Below, in pieces: positions 54,875-63,010 of a stretch of DNA of 64,000 nucleotides. Where the stretch lies: NCBI GenBank assembly GCA_036374795.1, contig DASUTC010000221.1, forward strand, positions 53,541-117,540. The letters are read 5' to 3'. A program made the translations under genes and the position numbers. The notes below the pieces were generated by a model, which was not told the DNA's origin, did no database searches, and saw only the letters and a list, made by a program, of their open reading frames with translations. Positions within the stretch are counted from its first letter, which is position 1. Each line of letters opens with the position of its first letter. Origin of the DNA: Herpetosiphonaceae bacterium. Its GTDB lineage: Bacteria; Chloroflexota; Chloroflexia; Chloroflexales; Kallotenuaceae.

Positions 54875-55327
54875 ATGGAGCGCTCACTCGTTATTCTGAA
54901 GCCGGATGCCGTTCAGCGCGGACTGGTCGGCCCGATTCTGACACGCCTTGAGCAGCGCGGCCTGAAGATCATCGGCATGAAGCTGATGCGCATCGACGAG
55001 CAGCTTGCTCGAACGCACTATGCCGAGCACGAGGGCAAAGGCTTCTTTAACGATCTGGTAAGCTACATCACGTCCGGCCCCGTGGTGGTGCTGGTGATCG
55101 CGGGCGAGAACGTGATCGAGATGGTGCGCAGCATCGTCGGCGCGACAAACCCGGTCAAATCTGCGCCGGGCACGATCCGGGGCGATTTTGCCGTCTCGAT
55201 CGGGCGCAACCTGATCCACGCCTCCGACAAGCCGGAGAGCGGCGAGCGCGAGGTCAAAAACTTCTTTCAGGAGTCGGATCTGCTGCAAGACTTCAGCCGC
55301 AGCGTCGATCCCTGGATCTTTGAGTAG
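54875..55327 (+). CDS. ndk: Nucleoside diphosphate kinase
   Basis: The product has 150 residues. KPDAVQRGLVG (about 9-19) and the active-site stretch ending NLIHASD, whose His carries the phosphate, are intact. It exchanges the gamma-phosphate between NTPs and NDPs. GTGGAGGGATGAC precedes the ATG. Confidence 0.97.
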   Translation: MERSLVILKPDAVQRGLVGPILTRLEQRGLKIIGMKLMRIDEQLARTHYAEHEGKGFFNDLVSYITSGPVVVLVIAGENVIEMVRSIVGATNPVKSAPGTIRGDFAVSIGRNLIHASDKPESGEREVKNFFQESDLLQDFSRSVDPWIFE

Positions 55328-55351
55328 ACGTTTCGGCGGCCAGCATAAGCA

Positions 55352-55385
55352 AAGAGCACTCGGTTATGCACCGAGTGCTCTTATA
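55352..55385. terminator. Bidirectional terminator
   Basis: AAGAGCACTCGG pairs perfectly with CCGAGTGCTCTT over 12 bases, followed by ATATTT. It separates convergent ndk and the stalk-protein gene. Confidence 0.85.
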
Positions 55386-55405
55386 TTTGGAGCGCTTGCG
55401 CAGAG

Positions 55406-57433
55406 CTAGGGCGTGCTCAGCCGCTTCCGATCCGGCAGCAGACCCTCTCCCAGCGGCGGCGATAAGCCGATGCCAGTTTGCCGCAGGGGATCGGCCTTGA
55501 GCACCTCTAGCAGCGTGGGTACATCCAGCCGATCGCTCTTTGGCGGCTGCCCTACGACGTTCTGCTGGATCTGCTTATGCCCGGCGGTTTTAGCGATCTT
55601 TTTCATTGCAGACTTCCAGCGCAGCGCAGCCTTGACAAGCGGCTTTGCTTGTAGGCTGCTCGTCGAAGTGCTGTGCGCGCTCGCCTGCGCTGGCTGCGCG
55701 ACCCGCACCGCAGCCGACGTAGCCGTTTCGGACGGCGGTGGGGCAGGTGCCTGAGATGGCTCTGGCGTCGGCTCTGCTGTCGCCGTCTCCGTAACCACTG
55801 GTGCTGGCGCTGTCGTGGGCGTCTCGGCTGGCGGGTCCGTCGGCAGGATCGTCGGCGCCGGGATCTCGGTGGGCTGCGCCGTTGGCACTACCGTCTGCGT
55901 CGGATCGGGTGGAATGATCGTCACGGTGATCTGCACCGTCGGGATCGGCTCTTGCGTCGGCGTCGGCGTTTCGCCTGGCGTCCCGGTCGGGGTCGGCTCA
56001 GCCGTCGGCTCCGGTGTCGGAGCTTCCGTTGGCGCTTCCGTCGGCACCGCTGTTGGCTCCGGCGTCGGTTCTTGTGTCGGCTCCGGTGTCGGGGCTTCCG
56101 TTGGCGTTTGCGTCGGCTCAGCCGTCGGCTCCGGTGTCGGGGCTTCCGTTGGCGTTTGCGTCGGCGTTTCCGTTGGCTGCGTCGGTGCAGTTGGCTCTGT
56201 CGTTGGCGCTTCCGTCGGCACCGCTGTTGGCTCCGGCGTCGGTTCTTGCGTCGGCACCGCTGTCGGTTCTTGCGTCGGCACGGCTGTCGGCTCCGGCGTT
56301 GGCTCCGGCGTCGGTTCTTGTGTCGGCTTCGGCGTTGGCTCCGGTGTCGGTTCTTGTGTCGGCACTGCCGTCGGTAACGGAGTAGACACTCGTGTCGAAA
56401 CCGGCGTTGGAATCCTGGTTGGCACAGCCGTCACTGGTGGTGTCGTCGGCGTGCTGGTCGGCGCTGGCGTCTGCGTCGGTGGAACACTGGTCGGCGCGGG
56501 CGTCTTTGTCGGCGCAGGCACGACCACATCATCGGGGGCATCATCCACCGGCATAGGCGTAACAGCCGGTGTACGTACCGCCGTTGCGGTTGGGGTCGCC
56601 GTGCGAGTAGCGGTTGGGGTCGCTCTTACAGCAGTGGGCGTGGCAGTAGGCGTCGGCGTACCGGACTCTGCCACGGCGACATTTTCCAGATCGTCGCGTA
56701 GCCTGCTGACAGTCTCCCCGGCGTTGTCGAGCGCATCCGGGGCGGGACTCTCCACCCTTTCTTTCAACTGATCGATCGACGAGTCTGCTTCGGATAAGAG
56801 CCGTGACAGCTCGGTATAAAGCTCCTGCCCAACTCCGGCCTGCTTTGCAACATGCACCGCCTGATGGGTTTCGGTCAGCGCCTCGTCCAGCAACGGCTGT
56901 TCGATCCGGCGGGTCAGGGTTGCCTGCCGCTCCAGCTCATCAAACCGCCGCCGCGCAAACTCAATATGCAGCTCGGCGCGATCGGCCAGATCGAGCGCTG
57001 CGACCATCTCGACCTGCTCGACGGCTCGCTTAATTGGGTAGAGTGGACTATGAGGATCGCTTTGTTTCGATCCCTGCCAGCTCAGCACAAACAGAATCAG
57101 CAGGGCAGCGGCCAGAGAGGAATAGCGCTGCACGGGATGCCGTTGCAGCTCTTTAAGCCACTGCATAAAGGCCGCCCGATAGCGCGTAGCCAGGCTAGGC
57201 TTATCCTGGGGAACACTCGCCAGAATGGCTTCCCAATTTGGCTCGACGGTAGACTTGTCGAAGACTGGCAGCGGGGCATTCGCCAGCCGGTGCAGGTCAT
57301 CGCTGACCTGCAACAGCGGCCTGAGTTCATCAGCGTATTCCGGAAACTGCCGAACACAATATTCGAGGGGATGACCTTGTTCAAGAAGTTCCAGGGCTTG
57401 ATCTAGTGCTTCTGTGAAGGACAGCCTAGACAC
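55406..57433 (-). CDS. DUF5667-like membrane protein with long (T-P-E-P)-rich stalk
   Basis: The product has 675 residues. Residues 1-100 resemble the cytoplasmic part of anti-sigma/DUF5667 proteins (ALELLEQGHPLEYCVRQFPEYADELRPLL). A single membrane segment (SSLAAALLILFVLSW, about 105-120) and an alpha-helical domain (125-245) follow, then about 340 residues of Thr/Pro/Glu/Ala/Val repeats (TPEPTAVPTQEP and variants) and a basic C-terminus (KAALRWKSAMKKIAK). It lies 35 bases after an ECF sigma gene, so its N-terminus probably binds that sigma factor. The repeats suggest a wall-spanning stalk. Confidence 0.82.
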   Translation of the reverse strand: MSRLSFTEALDQALELLEQGHPLEYCVRQFPEYADELRPLLQVSDDLHRLANAPLPVFDKSTVEPNWEAILASVPQDKPSLATRYRAAFMQWLKELQRHPVQRYSSLAAALLILFVLSWQGSKQSDPHSPLYPIKRAVEQVEMVAALDLADRAELHIEFARRRFDELERQATLTRRIEQPLLDEALTETHQAVHVAKQAGVGQELYTELSRLLSEADSSIDQLKERVESPAPDALDNAGETVSRLRDDLENVAVAESGTPTPTATPTAVRATPTATRTATPTATAVRTPAVTPMPVDDAPDDVVVPAPTKTPAPTSVPPTQTPAPTSTPTTPPVTAVPTRIPTPVSTRVSTPLPTAVPTQEPTPEPTPKPTQEPTPEPTPEPTAVPTQEPTAVPTQEPTPEPTAVPTEAPTTEPTAPTQPTETPTQTPTEAPTPEPTAEPTQTPTEAPTPEPTQEPTPEPTAVPTEAPTEAPTPEPTAEPTPTGTPGETPTPTQEPIPTVQITVTIIPPDPTQTVVPTAQPTEIPAPTILPTDPPAETPTTAPAPVVTETATAEPTPEPSQAPAPPPSETATSAAVRVAQPAQASAHSTSTSSLQAKPLVKAALRWKSAMKKIAKTAGHKQIQQNVVGQPPKSDRLDVPTLLEVLKADPLRQTGIGLSPPLGEGLLPDRKRLSTP

Positions 57434-57468
57434 GGTTCTACCCTCTCAGCGAGAGGTGGAACACGGTG

Positions 57469-58053
57469 TTACACCTCTCCCAAACTCAACTCTGAAAGCG
57501 CACCCATGCGCTCGTGAGCCAGCATCTGTTGTAAGCGGTTGATCGCCCGATGTTGGAGCGCTTTGACCGCTCCCTCACTACGATCGACCGCCGCAGCAAT
57601 TTCTAAGTTCGATAATCCAACGAAAAACTTGAGCGTAATAACCTGTTGTTGCTCCGTTGTGAGCTGGCTAATCGCTTCCCGTAGCGCCAGACGATCACAG
57701 ATCGTGCGCGCGGTATCGAAGCTTTTGGGATCGGTTAAGTTTAGCTCCGGCGTTAAGGATACCTGTTCCGCTCGTTTTCGCTTGCGGATGTAACTTACAA
57801 GCACATTGTTCGCAATCGTATACAGCCAGGCCGTAAACGAGAGATCGCCCCGGTACTCGAAGGTTTTGACACCCTTCCAGATGCACATAAACACTTCTTG
57901 CACACAATCCTGGGCAGCCTCAATATCTCCTAGACGAACGTAACAATACCGTCGAACCGAATCGGCATAAACATCGTGCAACTCGCGGATGGCGTGAGGA
58001 TTGCCCTCGCGGGCCCGCGCGATGACCGACGGAAGATCGATGGAGCTGGGCAT
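57469..58053 (-). CDS. ECF-type RNA polymerase sigma factor
   Basis: The product has 194 residues. Sigma region 2 (YCYVRLGDIEAAQDCVQEVFMCIWKG...FTAWLYTIANNVLVSYIRKRKR) and region 4 (REAISQLTTEQQQVITLKFFVGLSNLEIAAAVDRSEGAVKALQHRAINRLQ) are complete. ATG 58053 has GGAG eight bases upstream and is preferred over the GTG at 58062. A leader of about 415 bases with a c-di-GMP-I riboswitch precedes it, so its expression should respond to cyclic di-GMP. Confidence 0.93.
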   Translation of the reverse strand: MPSSIDLPSVIARAREGNPHAIRELHDVYADSVRRYCYVRLGDIEAAQDCVQEVFMCIWKGVKTFEYRGDLSFTAWLYTIANNVLVSYIRKRKRAEQVSLTPELNLTDPKSFDTARTICDRLALREAISQLTTEQQQVITLKFFVGLSNLEIAAAVDRSEGAVKALQHRAINRLQQMLAHERMGALSELSLGEV

Positions 58054-58062
58054 GGGACGCAC

Positions 58063-58381
58063 TCCTACCCTCGCGCAACGTTCTCCGCTTACGCAGGTGA
58101 ACTATTAATCGATCCCCTACGCCTTAGTAAACGCAGGATCGATCAGTTTAGATACGCCTACTTTGCTGTGAACCTAACTTAAGCCAATGTTCTGATAGAC
58201 ACGTCTGATCGCTGGGTGGGATGACCGCCGACATCCTCAGGATCAGCGCGCCTCGTCAGTTGGATACGAACTTAGGATACACAGTGCCGCTGCGTAGATA
58301 GGGGACAAGCTACCAGCAACTACTGCACGCAACTAAGCCGCACGTGAGCTAAGCAAGAAATAGGCCAAGCTTCTAACGAGG
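58063..58381 (-). other. Long 5' leader between the riboswitch and the ECF sigma gene
   Basis: About 320 bases with no gene and no obvious T-tailed terminator. It presumably holds the expression platform. Confidence 0.45.
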
Positions 58382-58462
58382 ACGGCAACCTGGCAATCGT
58401 AGCTCTTACGAGCCGTAGACCCATAGTTTTGCGTGCCATAGCTTTCGCTATAGTTGCCCTGA
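58382..58462 (-). promoter_or_regulatory. Cyclic di-GMP-I (GEMM) riboswitch aptamer
   Basis: Read on the minus strand, the element has the conserved blocks in order: GGGCAA; a 7-bp stem CTATAGC/GCTATGG closed by a GAAA tetraloop; CACGCAAA; GGGTCTACGG; a second stem GGCTC-GTAA-GAGCT; and CTACGATTGCCAGGTTGCC. These are the hallmarks of the c-di-GMP-I aptamer, including the tetraloop that docks on the second arm. A closing P1 helix forms between GACG and CGTC at the ends. It starts a few bases after the predicted transcription start and points at the ECF sigma gene. I see no clear terminator in the 330 bases downstream, so the expression platform is unknown. Confidence 0.9.
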
Positions 58463-58464
58463 AA

Positions 58465-58504
58465 GCGTCTTGTTCATTATAAAGACGCCCTGTAGGTTGC
58501 GCAA
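58465..58504 (-). promoter_or_regulatory. Promoter of the riboswitch/ECF sigma operon, with inverted repeat over the -10
   Basis: On the minus strand TTGCGC (58499-58504) and TATAAT (58476-58481) have a 17-base spacer, placing transcription start near 58469, just ahead of the aptamer. The arms GCGTCTT and AAGACGC (58465-58471 and 58482-58488) form an inverted repeat around the -10 box. Confidence 0.8.
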
Positions 58505-58627
58505 TAGTTCTACAAGTTGAGATTTAGTTAAGATTGTTTGGCAGCGAAAGGAGTAGCGCAGCTAGAGCGGTGGTCAGAGCCATTGATCGCGAAGGGACGC
58601 ATGGATGCTGTTTGAGCAATGATTGCG

Positions 58628-58659
58628 GATGCCCTGGTGCGTATCCGCACCAGGGCATC
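58628..58659. terminator. Strong hairpin downstream of mutS
   Basis: GATGCCCTGGTGCG pairs perfectly with CGCACCAGGGCATC over 14 bases with a four-base loop. No T tract follows, so it may be a 3'-end stabiliser or a Rho-assisted stop. Confidence 0.65.
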
Positions 58660-58717
58660 ACCGTAGACCTACGATCAGGGTCCGAACATCGATGTCGGCA
58701 GCGTACCGCCAGAGCGT

Positions 58718-61666
58718 CTAGTCGGTCGGCTGCGGGTTGGCGGCCAGCCGTGCCTGGCGCTGAAGGTCGTAGAGCAGCGTCAGCGCCTCGATCGGCGTCA
58801 GCTCTTCGACATGCAGATCGCGCAGCGCCTCGACCACCGGATGCTCGACCGACGCGGCGAACAACGAAAGCTGGATCTGCGGATCGGCCTCCGTGCCCTG
58901 CTGCATGATCCCCCGGATACGCTGCCGCTCGGCCTTATTCGTGCCCTCCAGCTCCGCCAGCAGTTGCTTCGCGCGCTGGACCACCGCTTTAGGAATGCCG
59001 GCCAGCTCGGCAACATGCACGCCGTAGGAGCGATCGGCAGCGCCCGGCACGATCTTGTGCAGAAAGACGACATGCCCATCGGCCTCGGTGACTTGCACGC
59101 TATAGTTGCGCACGCGCGGCAACACCTGGGCCAACTCCGTCAGCTCGTGATAGTGCGTCGCAAACAGCGTGCGCCCGCCCAGGCGTGGATTGTTGTGGAT
59201 GTACTCGACGACCGAGCGAGCGATTGCCAGGCCGTCGTAGGTGCTGGTGCCGCGCCCGATCTCATCCAGCACGATCAGGCTGCTGCGGGTGCTCTGCGCC
59301 AGAATACTGGCAGTCTCGGTCATCTCGACCATGAACGTGCTCTGGCCGGTGGCAATATCATCCTGCGCGCCGATGCGGGTAAAGATACGATCGACCAGGC
59401 CGATCTCGGCTACGTCGGCGGGCACCCACGCGCCGATCTGCGCCAGCAGCACAATCAGGGCTACCTGCCGCAGGTACGTGCTCTTGCCGCTCATGTTCGG
59501 CCCGGTGATCACCAGGATCTGTGTGCTGGCGGCGTCCATCTCGACATCATTGGCGACAAACGGCTGATCCAGCGTTTGCTCGACGACCGGATGCCGACCG
59601 CCCTCGATGCGCAGGATCGGCTCCTCGGCCAGCATCGGGCAGGTGTAGCGTCCGCGCACCGCGACATCGGCCAGCGCTGCGTATACGTCGAGCTCGGCCA
59701 GGCCACGGGCGGTGGTCAGCAGGCGCGGCGCTTGCTGCGCGGCCATCTGGAGCACGCGCTTGAAGGCGTCGCGCTCAAGCTCGTTGAGCTTCTGCTCGGC
59801 CAGCAGCAGGATCGTCTCGTACTCGTCCAGCTCAGCGGTGCGGTAGCGCTCGGCTCCGACCAGCGTTTGCTTGCGGATGTACTCCGGCGGGATCTGCGAC
59901 TCAGGCACAGCCTTGGAGATCTCAATGTACCAGTTGAAGTTTTTGTTATAGCCGACTTTGAGCGACTTGATCCCGGTGCGCTCGATCTCGCGGCGCTCAA
60001 GATCGTTCATCCACTGGCGGGCCTCGCTGCTGCGCTGAAGCAGCTCCTCGATCGCCGGGTCGAAGCCGCGCCGGATCACGTTCTCCGCGTCTTTGGGATT
60101 CCAGCCGCCCAGCAGCGCCGGTGGATTGTCTGCGACTGAGCGCTCAAGCAGCTTGCAAATATCGCCGCATGTGTCGAGCACATGCTTGGTCGAAGCGGGC
60201 TGCGGCTCGGCCTGATCGATGCCGTCGTCGAACAGCTCATCATCGATCGCAAATGTATTATCGGGCGCGGCCTCGGCAATGCCCGTCTCGATCGGCTTGA
60301 TCTGCGCGCTGCCCAGGAGCGTCAGCAGCTCCGGCAGCGCCTGAAGCGCCTCGCGCAGCCGGACGAGATCGCGCGGCAGCGCGACGCCCTGCACCACACG
60401 GTTGATCGTGCGCTCCATGTCGCCGATGTTTTTGAGCCGGGCACGAACCTCGGCGCGCAACAGCGCATCGTCGACGAAGCGTTTGACCGCCTGCTGACGC
60501 TGCTGCAAGCGGGCAATGTCCAGTAGCGGCTGCGAGATCCAGCGGCGCAGCAGGCGCGCGCCCATGGGCGTGCGCGTCTGGTCGAGCACATCGATCAGCG
60601 AGCCATGCTTGCGGCCCGTCGCGCTTTCGAGCAATTCCAGGTTGCGCCGGGTCTGGGGGTCCAGAAACATGAAATCTTCGACGCTGTAGCAGCGCACGCC
60701 CGTCAACTGCGCCGCCGCCGTGCGCTGTGTCTCAGAGAGGTATTGCAGCATCGCACCGGCGGCGCGAGTCGCCAGCGGCTTGTCGCTCAGGCCAAAGCCT
60801 TGCAGCGAGGCGCTGCCGAACTGCTGCTTGAGAGCATCGCGGGTAGTCTGCATATCCCAGTGCCACGCGGCCCAGGGCGTGACCCGGCCCTGGACCCACT
60901 CGCCGGTCGCCTGCTGGCCGTCGACCTTGCGTGCGACCCGCTCGTGAGGCAGCAGCCGCTCACGCTCGTCGCGATGCATTGGTTGCAGGTCTTGCGCCAG
61001 ACGAGCATTCTTCGGCTGGAGCATCTCCGGTCGGCAGCGCTCGTCATCCGACACTAGAATCTCGGCAGGATGCAGGCGGGTGATCTCGCCTTCCAGCCGC
61101 AGCAGCGCCTTCGCACCCTCCAGCTCGGTTGCGGCAAGCTCGCCGGTCGAAATATCGGTGTAGGCCAGGCCGACACGGCCCCGCTCCATGATCACCGCGA
61201 CGAGATAGTTGTTGCTGCGGGCATCCATCAGCGCGGGCTCGAAGAGCGTGCCCGGCGTGAGCACGCGCACCACTTCGCGGTCGACCATGCCCTTCTGCGA
61301 GGCGCGATCACGCATCAGGTCGGAGCGCTGATAGACGCTCTTGGCGCGCGTATCGGTCTGCATCGCCTCAGTGGGCGATGTCTGCTCGGCGATAGCGACA
61401 CGATAGCCAAGTTGCAGGAGGCGCTGGACGTAATTTTCGACGGCGTGATAGGGCACGCCTGCCATCGGCACGCCGTCGCCGCTCTTGGTAGCGTTGCTGC
61501 GCCTCGTCAGTGTGACATCCAATGTCGCCGCCAGGAGCTTGGCATCGTCCTCGAAGGTTTCGTAGAAATCGCCAAGCCGCCAGAAGAGGATCGTATCGGG
61601 ATACTGGGCTTTGATCTGGCGGTACTGCCGCATCATCGGGGTGAGCTGCTCGTTACTCGTCGTCAT
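58718..61666 (-). CDS. mutS: DNA mismatch repair protein MutS
   Basis: The product has 982 residues, longer than the usual 850-880. The N-terminal mismatch-binding domain has QYPDTILFWRLGDFYETFEDDA with the Phe-x-Glu wedge. The ATPase holds Walker A GPNMSGKSTYLRQ (about residue 720), the signature STFMVEMTETA, Walker B LIVLDEIGRGTSTYDG and the His switch FATHYHEL. The extra length includes an acidic linker (about 455-510, AIDDELFDDGIDQAEP) in the lever/connector region. No mutL adjoins. Confidence 0.96.
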   Translation of the reverse strand: MTTSNEQLTPMMRQYRQIKAQYPDTILFWRLGDFYETFEDDAKLLAATLDVTLTRRSNATKSGDGVPMAGVPYHAVENYVQRLLQLGYRVAIAEQTSPTEAMQTDTRAKSVYQRSDLMRDRASQKGMVDREVVRVLTPGTLFEPALMDARSNNYLVAVIMERGRVGLAYTDISTGELAATELEGAKALLRLEGEITRLHPAEILVSDDERCRPEMLQPKNARLAQDLQPMHRDERERLLPHERVARKVDGQQATGEWVQGRVTPWAAWHWDMQTTRDALKQQFGSASLQGFGLSDKPLATRAAGAMLQYLSETQRTAAAQLTGVRCYSVEDFMFLDPQTRRNLELLESATGRKHGSLIDVLDQTRTPMGARLLRRWISQPLLDIARLQQRQQAVKRFVDDALLRAEVRARLKNIGDMERTINRVVQGVALPRDLVRLREALQALPELLTLLGSAQIKPIETGIAEAAPDNTFAIDDELFDDGIDQAEPQPASTKHVLDTCGDICKLLERSVADNPPALLGGWNPKDAENVIRRGFDPAIEELLQRSSEARQWMNDLERREIERTGIKSLKVGYNKNFNWYIEISKAVPESQIPPEYIRKQTLVGAERYRTAELDEYETILLLAEQKLNELERDAFKRVLQMAAQQAPRLLTTARGLAELDVYAALADVAVRGRYTCPMLAEEPILRIEGGRHPVVEQTLDQPFVANDVEMDAASTQILVITGPNMSGKSTYLRQVALIVLLAQIGAWVPADVAEIGLVDRIFTRIGAQDDIATGQSTFMVEMTETASILAQSTRSSLIVLDEIGRGTSTYDGLAIARSVVEYIHNNPRLGGRTLFATHYHELTELAQVLPRVRNYSVQVTEADGHVVFLHKIVPGAADRSYGVHVAELAGIPKAVVQRAKQLLAELEGTNKAERQRIRGIMQQGTEADPQIQLSLFAASVEHPVVEALRDLHVEELTPIEALTLLYDLQRQARLAANPQPTD

Positions 61667-61810
61667 GGTCTACTCCGGCTCGTTTCATGTCTGCTGACGC
61701 CGCTCGGCATTGTTAAGCGTATGGTCGATCCAGGTTTAGGCGATATGAGCGCCGCGTTCCATCGCCTGGGGTGGCGCTATTATACCATAGCCTGTCGCAA
61801 GTAGAATAGA

Positions 61811-61842
61811 TGTTCCACATCCTGTCCACAAATTGTGGATAA
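61811..61842. promoter_or_regulatory. Cluster of three DnaA-box-like sequences
   Basis: TGTGGATAA (61834-61842) is the exact complement of the consensus TTATCCACA. TGTCCACA (61823-61830) faces it with a three-base gap, and TGTTCCACA (61811-61819) is a third, weaker match. The site lies in the divergent gap upstream of mutS and the NAGPA gene. Confidence 0.55.
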
Positions 61843-61897
61843 GGGAAGCGGCGGCGCTGCGGGAGCGTGGGATTAAACTACTGCATATCGCTTGTGA

Positions 61898-61903
61898 TAC
61901 AAT
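61898..61903 (+). promoter_or_regulatory. -10 element for the NAGPA lipoprotein gene
   Basis: TACAAT lies 29 bases before the ATG at 61932. The -35 is not clear. Confidence 0.4.
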
Positions 61904-61931
61904 ACAAAACCCCGTTTGAAGGAGCCGCTAG

Positions 61932-62768
61932 ATGCCCTGGAAACTGTTGCGATTGGTCGGTCTGCTGGGATGGATGCTAAGCTTGGCTGCGTGCGACACG
62001 GCCAGTATCAACACAGGTCGTCCATCGAGCCAGCCGATCACCGGCACCGTCGGAGTCTCAGCCACGGAGACGAGCGATGATACCGGCTGGCAACAGATCG
62101 ATCAGGCGATGGAGCTGCGGACGATGCGCATGTCGGTCGAGGCGACCGCAGCGGATGTGACGATCCTGCGCTTCGATCCCAACGCCTACCGCGTCAGCGT
62201 CAAGTACGATGTCGCCAACGCGGGATCGATCCGCGAATGGTTCGACGCGCTCAAGCCGCTGGCGGTGGTCAACGGCGGCTACTTCGACGAGCAGCGGCGC
62301 GCAACGGCGCTGGTAGTCTTCGACGGCATCCGGCGCGGCGAGTCGTACAACGGCTTCGGCGGGATGGTGGTGATCAATGAGCAGGGCAGGTTCGAGCTCC
62401 GCTCGCTGCGGCAGCAGCCGTACGATCCCAACGAAAACCTGCAACAGGCGATGCAATCGGCCCCGATGTTGATCCAGCCCGGCGGCGAGGTTTCGCAGCT
62501 CGATCCCGATCAGGATCGCTCGCGGCGCACAGTGATCGCCCGTGATATTCATGGCCGGATTCTGCTGCTGGTCAGCGACATGCCCGCCTTCACGCTTCCC
62601 GAACTGGCGCGCGTGCTGAAAAACTCGGATCTGGAGCTGGATGCCGCGCTCAACCTCGACGGCGGGCGCTCCACCGGGCTGTATGTCAAAACGCCCGTGG
62701 ATAGCGTCGAGATCAATTCGATGGAGAAGCTGCCGCTGGTGCTGACGGTAGAGAGAATGAGGAATTAA
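61932..62768 (+). CDS. Lipoprotein with phosphodiester glycosidase (NAGPA) domain
   Basis: The product has 278 residues. A signal peptide ends in the lipobox LAAC (Cys about 20), followed by a Ser/Thr-rich linker and the NAGPA domain: VVNGGYFDE (about 113-121), VARDIHGRILLLVSD-like core and ALNLDGGRSTGLYV (about 238-251). Family members remove GlcNAc or glycosyl caps from phosphodiesters at the cell surface. AAGGAG precedes the ATG. Confidence 0.9.
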   Translation: MPWKLLRLVGLLGWMLSLAACDTASINTGRPSSQPITGTVGVSATETSDDTGWQQIDQAMELRTMRMSVEATAADVTILRFDPNAYRVSVKYDVANAGSIREWFDALKPLAVVNGGYFDEQRRATALVVFDGIRRGESYNGFGGMVVINEQGRFELRSLRQQPYDPNENLQQAMQSAPMLIQPGGEVSQLDPDQDRSRRTVIARDIHGRILLLVSDMPAFTLPELARVLKNSDLELDAALNLDGGRSTGLYVKTPVDSVEINSMEKLPLVLTVERMRN

Positions 62769-62830
62769 GAACAAACGCTTGACTTCCTTGTTCGCTTGTT
62801 CGCTTATTCCCCGACCCCTGACCTCGGTCT
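62769..62830. repeat. GAAC/GTTC island after the NAGPA gene
   Basis: AAGAACAAACG is followed by CTTGTTCGCTTGTTCGC-type words, a compact version of the islands at 9575, 17149, 24570 and 31501. Confidence 0.45.
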
Positions 62831-62887
62831 GTTTCCTACTGGGAGATATGGGCAGCGTTACACAAGCCGCTCGAATCTGATAGTAAG

Positions 62888-62916
62888 TTGACAAAGCCAT
62901 GAGTTTCGGGTATTGT
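62888..62916 (+). promoter_or_regulatory. Promoter of the LysM protein gene
   Basis: A perfect TTGACA (62888-62893) and TATTGT (62911-62916) have a 17-base spacer. The leader to the TTG start is about 88 bases. Confidence 0.65.
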
Positions 62917-63010
62917 AGCGCCACAAACGTGCCATGCCGCACGCGTGCTTCGTAGGTATGCACGGATATTCCGGTCACTACGGGCAGCTTTTACCCAAGG
63001 AGGATCGTAC

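Noticed and set aside
55815..56771. 318-codon Gly/Val/Ser-rich + strand frame resembling a repeat protein
   Set aside because: It is the reverse complement of the T-P-E-P repeat region; its GVGSGVG pattern is a by-product.
58811..60139. 442-codon + strand frame opposite mutS
   Set aside because: Shadow of a highly conserved gene on the other strand.
61811..61842. Complete replication origin
   Set aside because: Only three DnaA-like boxes, no AT-rich unwinding element next to them, and no dnaA/dnaN/gyrB neighbours.
62923..63010. Riboswitch (c-di-AMP or c-di-GMP) ahead of the LysM gene
   Set aside because: The 88-base leader lacks the conserved blocks of either class, and it is too short for c-di-AMP (ydaO) type.
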